Origin: Turbatrix aceti
Taxonomy: Eukaryota > Nematoda > Chromadorea > Rhabditida > Panagrolaimidae
Length of the DNA stretch: 64,000 nt
Assembly: GCA_963969345.1 (NCBI GenBank)
Contig: OZ017766.1
Span: forward strand, 6,262,001 to 6,326,000
Reading direction: 5' to 3'
The notes under the pieces were generated by a model that did not search any database, was not told the DNA's origin, and worked only from the letters and a program-made list of their open reading frames with translations. A program made the translations under genes and the position numbers. Positions 57,901-64,000 of the stretch are shown piece by piece. Each line of letters begins with the position of its first letter. The stretch's first letter is position 1.

Positions 57901-59411
57901 CCGTTTATAAACGATTTTTTTTTAAATCAATTGTGCAATAAAAAAATTAAAACAAATGAATAGTTCACGTTTTCTGGATTTGGATAACAGATCTAATATG
58001 TTGTTATTTGCCATTTTTTTGTCAAAAAACATCGATTTGGACAGCATCATTCTAAGTTTATCTTATTTTTTATTAAATAAATTTAAAAAAATTGTGCGTA
58101 AACGAATACAAATTTAAAAAAAAAATTGTTTGCTAACAAAGACAAACTAACGCGAACGTTAACACCGTCCGCGAGAAAATAAAAGTCTAATTTTACTAAT
58201 TTTTTTTTAGACACAAACTCTGCCACAAAGGCTCGATCAAACTCCTGGAAGCGTTCTGCGTCGATCAACTCAATGGAACGCGAATGTTCGCACTCAATCT
58301 CGAGCCCCGGGGCCAGCTGATGGTTCGAATCAACTTCCAAGACATGCAGACCGTCTTCCGCCGATGCGTGTCGTGCAACTACGGCTCCGTCTTCGCCGTC
58401 CCTCTCTCCCGACTCTGCCAGATGGACGGCAAAGAAGTTCCCGTCGTACTCACACGCCTCGTTGAGGAAATCGAGCGACGCGGCGTCGATTCACCCGGGC
58501 TCTACGTCCTCTGCGGTTCTATGGACAAAAAGCTCTACGTCAAGACCGATCTCGACCGGGATGCCCATGCCACGCCCCTTGGAGTCGACGTCGTCGCTGA
58601 CATCAACGTGATCGCGTGCTTGGTCAAGGATTTTCTCCGGGAACTTCCGGAACCCATCGTGCCTGCGACCGTCTTTGCCATGCTCCTCGATGCCAAGAGC
58701 GTCATGCTGCCAAGCGACAAGGAAGAGAACCGAAAATTTGTTCTCCGAATCGTCGACTGTCTTCCGACGGTCAATAAAGTTCGTTTTACTAGGGTTTTGG
58801 AACGAAAATTTTAAGGTACGAAATTTTTTTTTTAGAACACGTTGATCTACCTGATGGACCACCTGCGAAATGTGCTCTCCAGCGAGCCGCACAACGGCAT
58901 CACGACGTCCCGGATCGCGACTATCTTCGCGCCGCTGCTCTTCTGCACTGCCGAGGCTGTTTCCGTCTCTTCGACCTACCAGACGGCGACCAGGGTGAAT
59001 CCTCTCGACGCTCAGCAAGCGGGTCTCGCGCTCCAACTTCTCCTCGAACTTTGGCCAAGCAGAGTTAGTAAGTTCTGTATAAGTTTTTTTTATCAAGCAT
59101 TTCCAAAAAAAATTTTTTTTAATTTTTGGAATTTTTAAAAATATTTTTTTTCATTTTTATTAGTTTTTAAAATTTTTAAAATTTTAAAATTTTATAATTT
59201 AGTTTTCAAATTTTTTAAACTTTTTAAACAAATTTTTATAAAAAACTTTTTTTTTTGATTTCGGGGTGTTTGGAATATTCAATAATTTTTTTGTGAATTT
59301 TTTTCAGATGGAGATAACGGCAGCTCGGACGGGGGTGCAAGCGCATCAGCCGATGATGCTGCGCTAATAAGAGACGGAAATGTCGGTGATTTCGAGTCTG
59401 CATGCCTCTGA
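48989..59411 (+). CDS. syd-1: SYD-1: PDZ, C2 and RhoGAP-like synaptic assembly protein
   Basis: SYD-1 organises presynaptic active zones. Nine exons, 48989-49264, 53265-53340, 55156-55282, 55339-56662, 57054-57356, 57416-57621, 58211-58778, 58836-59067 and 59308-59411, keep one frame (phases 0,1,2,0,0,2,0,1) for 1071 residues. Exon 1 ends with a five-Cys string (WRCCCCC), a likely palmitoylation site. The PDZ domain opens exon 4 ([24 protein letters not shown]-like PDDEILTVN) and is followed by a long Ser/Pro/Gly/Arg-rich linker. The C2 domain spans exons 5-7 ([14 protein letters not shown]). A RhoGAP-like domain covers exons 7-8 ([47 protein letters not shown]). The Arg finger expected after G-L-Y is replaced (GLYVLCG), as known for SYD-1, so catalysis is doubtful. 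AATAAA lies near 59591. Confidence 0.9.
49265..53264. other. intron 1 of syd-1, 4 kb
   Basis: Contains AT-rich tracts, polypyrimidine blocks, GAAC and GACAG simple repeats near 49815-49830 and 51410-51423, and the hAT-like MITE at 50429-51000. No second gene is convincing. Confidence 0.55.
50429..51000. mobile_element. hAT-like MITE in syd-1 intron 1, 572 bp
   Basis: Terminal inverted repeats CAAGGTGTTGCATTCTGT and its mirror, with further inverted complementarity inside (for example ACACATCTGCTTGCTCTTCT at about 50599 against its mirror near 50818). A perfect 8-bp target duplication CGTTCAAC stands at 50421-50428 and 51001-51008, the hAT hallmark. No ORF of interest. Confidence 0.95.
53341..55155. 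other. intron 2 of syd-1, possible internal promoter or exon
   Basis: Mostly AT-rich. At 53788 an ATG opens a Ser/Thr-rich frame ([20 protein letters not shown]) with coding-like codons for about 28 codons. This might be an alternative first exon for a shorter isoform, but I see no donor that clearly joins it to exon 3. Confidence 0.3.
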
Positions 59412-59814
59412 TAAGCTCTGCTTCTTACTGCCTCTCAGAGACTTTCCCACACACACACTACCGCCACACACGTTTGTTTGTTTCATCTTACTCATCACGC
59501 TCCATCTTTTTCCTACCTCCCGCGCCTTTAAAAAATTCTTGTTTTTACCCTGATGTTCATCATTCAGTCCAGAGTTTTCAAAAAAAATGAAAATAAAATC
59601 GTTGATTGATTTTTACGGTGTTTCAAAGATCTGTTGAATTGCAAAACTGTTTTTTTACGAAAAAACACACATCAATTAATTTTTAATTTGACACCGAAAT
59701 CGGAACTGACGATCCGAGAATCTTGCATGCTGTTACTATTTATTAACCTTCCAAACAGGGCGCGTACGCAAACATTGGAAACGTTGTATCCAATATTTTG
59801 GATCAATGAAATAA

Positions 59815-59997
59815 TCAATTATCAACGTCCGGAAGATAATCGCCGCCTTCTTCTTGAAGTGCACGAGAGGATCGACTTGAATAGGCGTCTACGATAAAAT
59901 CGTTAGGAGGAGGATATTGGCGGTCTCCTTCTTGAAGAACGACTTGAGTAGAACATCCGACGAGAGCGAAGAGTAGAACCAGAAGAAGAAGCTTCAT
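59815..59997 (-). CDS. short stray member of the secreted-protein family (member 6)
   Basis: 60 residues, single exon, signal peptide MKLLLLVLLFALVGCS, then an acidic, Pro/Tyr/Asp-rich tail that lacks the middle blocks of the cluster members. The promoter block and 3' block of the family surround it, so it is a dispersed copy 17 kb from the array. It may be a truncated but expressed gene or a decaying copy. Confidence 0.6.
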   Translation of the reverse strand: MKLLLLVLLFALVGCSTQVVLQEGDRQYPPPNDFIVDAYSSRSSRALQEEGGDYLPDVDN

Positions 59998-60945
59998 AGT
60001 TGAGAACGATTGAATGAATGATACTGAACGCTGATTTCAGCGTCGGTTACATATATATTGATGATCTTGTCGCTTTCAAAAGTGCACTTTCACGCGAATT
60101 CACTTAAGATTTCTAATTTCTGCAAAGGCAACACTTTTTTTGTTGCACTTTAATGGATTTTTAAAGGTGCGGAAGAGAAAATAACATCAAAAATTGTTTG
60201 AATTGATGGATTCTCAGACAATAAAGTGCTTTTCCTAAGCTCCGATGTGATTTTCTAGCTTAGGAAGTGCTTTTTCAAATATCATCAGACACAATTTATT
60301 AATGTTACATATCAGATGTGGCAAATCAGATCATTTGCTCATGATCTGATCTGGATTATCTGATCCAATACCCGACCAAAAATTTTAGTGTTTAGGTTTC
60401 CTCCAGATTCCCGAGAACACCGGTTTCGACGCACAAATTTTATGTTTAAAAGTTTTATGTTGCGAACTATCGTATTCATCGAACAATCGAGCAATGCGGA
60501 CGTGTTCGAAGTTGTAAAATTTTAAATTTCTAGTGATCTGATCTGAACATTCTGTGATCTGAAATGTGATCTGATCTGCCATCTTGATAACTGTTCGATA
60601 ACTGTTGGAATAAGGTGAATAACAGTTATCGAATTCGAACCCTTAAATTTGAAGGAGTTTTTGTTCGAAAATAATTCGGTAAATTTTGATTTACGCAAAA
60701 AATTACCATGAAGTTTGAAAAACGAGCAATTTTTCATCAAAATTGTGGTAAATATAATATTTTTTTTATTCGTTTTTGTAACTTTACCAACTGAAAAACA
60801 TTTTGTATGCTTACACGGTCGCCTCGTTAAAAAATTCGTGCACGGGAACTCTGAACTTTATCAAAAAAAATGTCATGTAGACTCATACTCACAACATATA
60901 CGTACTTGGAAGAAAATTATTTGGATCAACACACCTTCAATTTCC
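59998..60945. other. intergenic with GATCTGATC-rich repeat
   Basis: Upstream block of member 6, then at about 60319-60583 a repeat with inverted ends TGGCAAATCAGATCA and TGATCTGATCTGCCA, many internal GATCTGATC words, probably a MITE. No gene seen. Confidence 0.5.
60052..60057 (-). promoter_or_regulatory. TATA box of secreted-family gene 6
   Basis: TATATA in the conserved CGTCGGTTA..TATATT block, 55 nt from the ATG instead of 51. Confidence 0.65.
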
Positions 60946-61452
60946 CTAGGCTGTTGTCGTAGTTGTCGTGCTAGGAACCGTCGTGGTAGTAGAAGGTCCG
61001 CTGATGGTTGAACCATCATCAGAAGGCGTACTCGAAGACGGAACACCGGATGAATCGGAGTTTCCGTTTCCGTGTCCGTGCCCACGTCCACGTCCACGTC
61101 CCCCCCAACCGCCGCGTCCAATCCCAAAGCCTCCTTCGCCTTCTCCACCTCCAAAACCGCCTTGCCAGCCTCCTCGTTGGCTCCCAGGTCCGCGTTGGAA
61201 TCCAGGGCCCCCAAAACCACCCTGAGGAGGGCCGCCAAAATTGTTGAAGCCTCCAAATCCGCCGCCTTGACTACCGTAGCCACCGTAACCGCCGTAGCCG
61301 CCGTAGCCGCCTTGGTTGTCTCCGTAGCCGCCGTACAGGCCCTGGGATCCACCCCAGCCGCCTTGATTTCCGCCGTAGCCTCCGGATAAGTATCCGCCGA
61401 ACTGCGCGGCCGCAACCACGCAGCAGGTTGTAAGAATAAGAAGTTTCATCAT
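60946..61452 (-). CDS. glycine-rich secreted protein, 168 residues
   Basis: Signal peptide (MMKLLILTTCCVVAAA) followed by Gly-Gly-Tyr repeats, then Phe/Pro/Gly and Arg/Gly/His segments (GRGRGRGHGHGNGN), and a Ser/Thr-rich tail ending in a Thr run (TTTTTTA) that is probably O-glycosylated. Nematode proteins of this composition are cuticle or innate-immune secreted peptides (caenacin-like or GRSP-like). The exact family is not assignable. A TTTTTCAG acceptor at 61459-61460, seven bases before the ATG, is a likely trans-splice site. Upstream in-frame codons beyond it are therefore not coding. Confidence 0.75.
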   Translation of the reverse strand: MMKLLILTTCCVVAAAQFGGYLSGGYGGNQGGWGGSQGLYGGYGDNQGGYGGYGGYGGYGSQGGGFGGFNNFGGPPQGGFGGPGFQRGPGSQRGGWQGGFGGGEGEGGFGIGRGGWGGRGRGRGHGHGNGNSDSSGVPSSSTPSDDGSTISGPSTTTTVPSTTTTTTA

Positions 61453-62452
61453 TTTTTTCTGAAAAAGAAATATTACTACAATTGTTTGTATAAAATGAAT
61501 GTTGCAAAACAATGACAAAGTGACATCAAAGTCGGCCGACTGTCTCTTTTTCGGTTTGTCGGGGCCGCTTTTATGGATAGTTTTTTGACTTATCGGATTA
61601 CGAAAACATCAGTAACTGAAGTTTTTGAATAATAAGTAGGCTACTGATAGAAAATCAAAAAAACCGTACAGTGCACCTGATGTTATCAAACTTGAATACT
61701 TTTTGTTCCAGAAAAATCTAATTTTGTTTATTTCAACATGTTATTGTATTAGTGCCCGAATTTGAACGAATTTTGGATTGTTGAGCTGCGAATTTATTTG
61801 AATCTGTCGTTTCCGGTCGGTGAGAGTAGTTTTTGTGGTGTGTATTCCCGTTTTGCAATTTTTTATTTTTTGTGTTTGATAACAATTTTTTCAAGTGCCT
61901 CAAGTCAGCACCGCAGACTATCTACATTTTTGCACCACTCTCATTTCGCGTAGAATAATTGTTTCCTGTATTTATTTCCCTTTCCTGTTGTTTTCTTGAA
62001 AAATCCATTTGCTTGCAACAAAAAAATGTTGCCCAGATGGGACCCGATTTACGCAACACACCGTAATATATTGTCTTATGTGTATTGGTTACATGTCTTT
62101 GTCTGTAATTTTGGGTTTTGTTCAATTTCCATTAGTTTCCAAGTTTTGGTTGACAATGTTTGTAAACGTAATTTTAGTCACCCTGCTCATTCCCGGACAG
62201 AAAAGTGCTTTTTTTTTCATTCTTGAAGTGGTTTCTGATTTATTGCAAGCAACACTTTTTTTTTGTGGCAAGAAAACGGTAAAATGCTTTTTCTTCACCC
62301 CGATGTGGTTTTCTAGCTTCGGAAGTGATTTTTCCGACTTCACCTGGCAAAATCCATTCTTCCAAAAATCTCAATTTATAACAAAAATATATACAACGTG
62401 CAAGTATTTAATAATAGAATAAAAATGTAACAGTATGTGATTTTCTTCAAAT
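61453..62452. other. intergenic with a fragment of the array repeat
   Basis: About 61995-62365 resembles the promoter-upstream block of the secreted family (AAATCCATTTGCTTGCAACA, GGACAGAAAAGTG, TTCTAGCTTCGGAAGTGATT) but no family gene is attached. No other gene seen. Confidence 0.5.
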
Positions 62453-64000
62453 TCAAGCCCAGATGCATCCGACACGATGACGATCGACGGAAGCCAGGTA
62501 GCGTCCCTTTGGATGCCAGGCAGTTGAGAGAACAGCGTGAGAGTGACCATTCCGGAGGACCTTTTCCGTCTTTGTCGTATGCACGTCCCAGACGATGACC
62601 TGACCGTCCGTAGATCCAGCGGCGACGTACGAAGAGTTCGGACTGATGCAGAATCTCGCAGTATCAGATGTCGTCTGGAATTGTTCAGCGCTGTAGATGT
62701 GGACAGGTGCCAGCGAACGGAGGTCGACCATTATGATGCTTTCGTCGCGGGACATGACAAAGATGCTGCGGGTGTCTGAAAAATGTCAATAAACAAATTT
62801 AAAAAAAAAAAGTAAAAACTCACCGTGAGAAATGTTGACGCACGTAGCCTTGGCTGGAGCCAGGTAGGTCTGAACGGGCTGGGGCGATCTGGTGTCCCAG
62901 AATCGAACTTGTTTATCCGAGTGACACGAGACGATGGGCATTGCCGACTGGTTGTCGCAGGTCACGTCCAGGCCCATGGAACCCGCAAAGTAGGTTCTTA
63001 GGCCTGAAAAATTACACTTTTATACAAAAAAAATTACAAGAAATGTGCCAGGTAATATTTTAGAAATTTTGCAAAAAAGGTAGCTTTTACCATGAAAAGT
63101 TTTCCTGACAGAGTTTCAATCGCCGAAAATCGCATTTCAACCATTTTTGGCATGTTGTCGCAAAAAAAACTACGGCATTTACAAACTTGGAGTACAAATT
63201 GATCGACGTGATTTTTGATGAAAAATCCGAAAAAAATATAAAAATAGAGGGGTCTCACGATGAAAAATGTCGAAAAACAAATTTTCGGCATTTTTCAAGG
63301 TAATAACCCTGTATTTTTATATTTTTCCTGGATTCTGTATCAAAAATCACGTCGATCTATTTGCACAACGAGTTTGTAAATGCCGTAGTATTTTTTGTTA
63401 CAATGTGCCAAAAATAGTAGAAACGCGATTTTAAGCGACGGTAACCTGTCAAGAAAATTTTACAGTAAACTACTCTTTTTTTGAAATTTCATAAACCATT
63501 TCAAAAAATGTTTATCACCCGAAACATTCATTCAAAGAGTTTCCATATAAGATCCAAAACTCACTTCTCGCCCGACTGAGATCCCACAAAATGAGGGTTC
63601 TATCATTCGACGCAGAAACCACCTGGCTGGTCTGGAGAAATTTCGCAGAATTGACCTTATCCGTGTGGGAGGTAAAAGCCATAAACTGACGCTGGTTTTC
63701 AATTGTCCAGATCCGAACTGAGTGATCGGCAGACGCGGCAAGGATGTACCGAGCGTCAATATCAATATCCAGACGCGTAATTGTCTTATTCGCGCCGAGA
63801 AAGTCGCATTTCTTCATGACCTGTTCGCTGCTCACTTCCCACATTGTCACCTTTGCATTTGAATTCGCAGTGAACAGAAACTTTCCGTTGGGATGCCAGA
63901 GGACGTCGTGTACCTCGCAGGCGCCCTGTTCGAATTTGGCATTGCACCGGGAAGGCAGAATGTCGTGCATGGACTCGTTGTACGCAAGTTCGTGGGTGCC
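62453..64000 (-). CDS. atg-16: ATG16 autophagy protein, WD40 C-terminal part (5' end outside the window)
   Basis: ATG16 joins the ATG12-ATG5 conjugate to direct LC3/GABARAP lipidation on forming autophagosomes. Three exons are present, 64000-63565 (continuing beyond the edge), 63003-62824 and 62775-62453, joined in phases 1 and 1. They encode WD40 blades: VHDVLWHPNGKFLFTANSNA, ARYILAASADHSVRIW, TDKVNSAKF, SNDRTLILWDLSRA, HSDKQVRFWDTRSP, AGSTDGQVIVWDV, and the closing ASVDRHRVGCIWA. The DKV..AKF and DRT..WDL.RA segments and the VD....W end match ATG16L rather than generic WD proteins. The coiled coil and ATG5-binding end lie outside. Confidence 0.9.
63040..63485. mobile_element. foldback MITE in an atg-16 intron
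   Basis: The left arm (TACGGCATTTACAAAC, CGACGTGATTTTTGAT) returns as its reverse complement on the right (ATCAAAAATCACGTCG, GTTTGTAAATGCCGTA). The centre near 63262-63300 contains AAAAATGTCGAAAAAC and GGCATTTTTCAAGG. It is related to 44600-44900. Confidence 0.75.

Overview
This window is nuclear DNA from a nematode, most likely a rhabditid-type free-living worm. The evidence is: short exons with G|GTAAGT-like donors and U-rich ...TTTTCAG acceptors; acceptor-like sites just upstream of several start codons, as expected for spliced-leader trans-splicing; AT-rich introns against exons rich in C- or G-ending codons; and gene content typical of nematodes (DUF229, C-type lectin with stalk, LAG-1/CSL, SYD-1, ATG-16, F-box-like proteins, a glycine-rich secreted protein). 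I cannot name the genus. One 200-base N gap (11217-11416) interrupts the sequence.

Layout. 1-4200: a weakly supported two-exon gene whose intron holds a 2.0 kb near-perfect palindrome flanked by TTAA, then a 49-codon membrane-protein ORF. 5095-8375: a DUF229 gene (+) split by a 1.28 kb insertion. 8955-9971: a C-type lectin gene (+) with a 33-residue repeated stalk and a C-terminal membrane segment. 10110-12300: a second, gapped TTAA palindrome and a decayed relative hit by a hAT-like MITE. 12419-15851 (-): a very divergent CSL/LAG-1 transcription factor. 17509-17903 (-): a small RING protein. 18429-21187 (-): the TFIIIC subunit GTF3C5. It is head-to-head with 21543-28302 (+), a protein with two degenerate RNase H folds and a mitochondrial-type N-terminus. 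30890-32350: a third palindrome with a nested hAT-like MITE. 32415-42800: an array of five intron-less genes for small acidic secreted proteins, one on + and four on -, each with a TATA box 51 nt from its ATG. An RTE-type retrotransposon fragment is inserted in the array. 43215-44175 (-): eIF3k. 44408-45747 (-) and 46473-47657 (+): two divergent unrecognised genes, the second F-box-like. 48989-59411 (+): syd-1 in nine exons (PDZ, C2, RhoGAP-like). 59815-59997 (-): a short stray member of the secreted family. 60946-61452 (-): a glycine-rich secreted protein. 62453-64000 (-): the WD40 end of ATG16, cut by the window edge.

The housekeeping and signalling genes (CSL, GTF3C5, eIF3k, SYD-1, ATG16) are unrelated in function and simply neighbours. 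The accessory part is a rich set of foldback DNA elements and a local expansion of a small secreted-protein family that I do not recognise. Splice junctions were assigned by hand from frame continuity and family resemblance recalled from memory; no database search was run.
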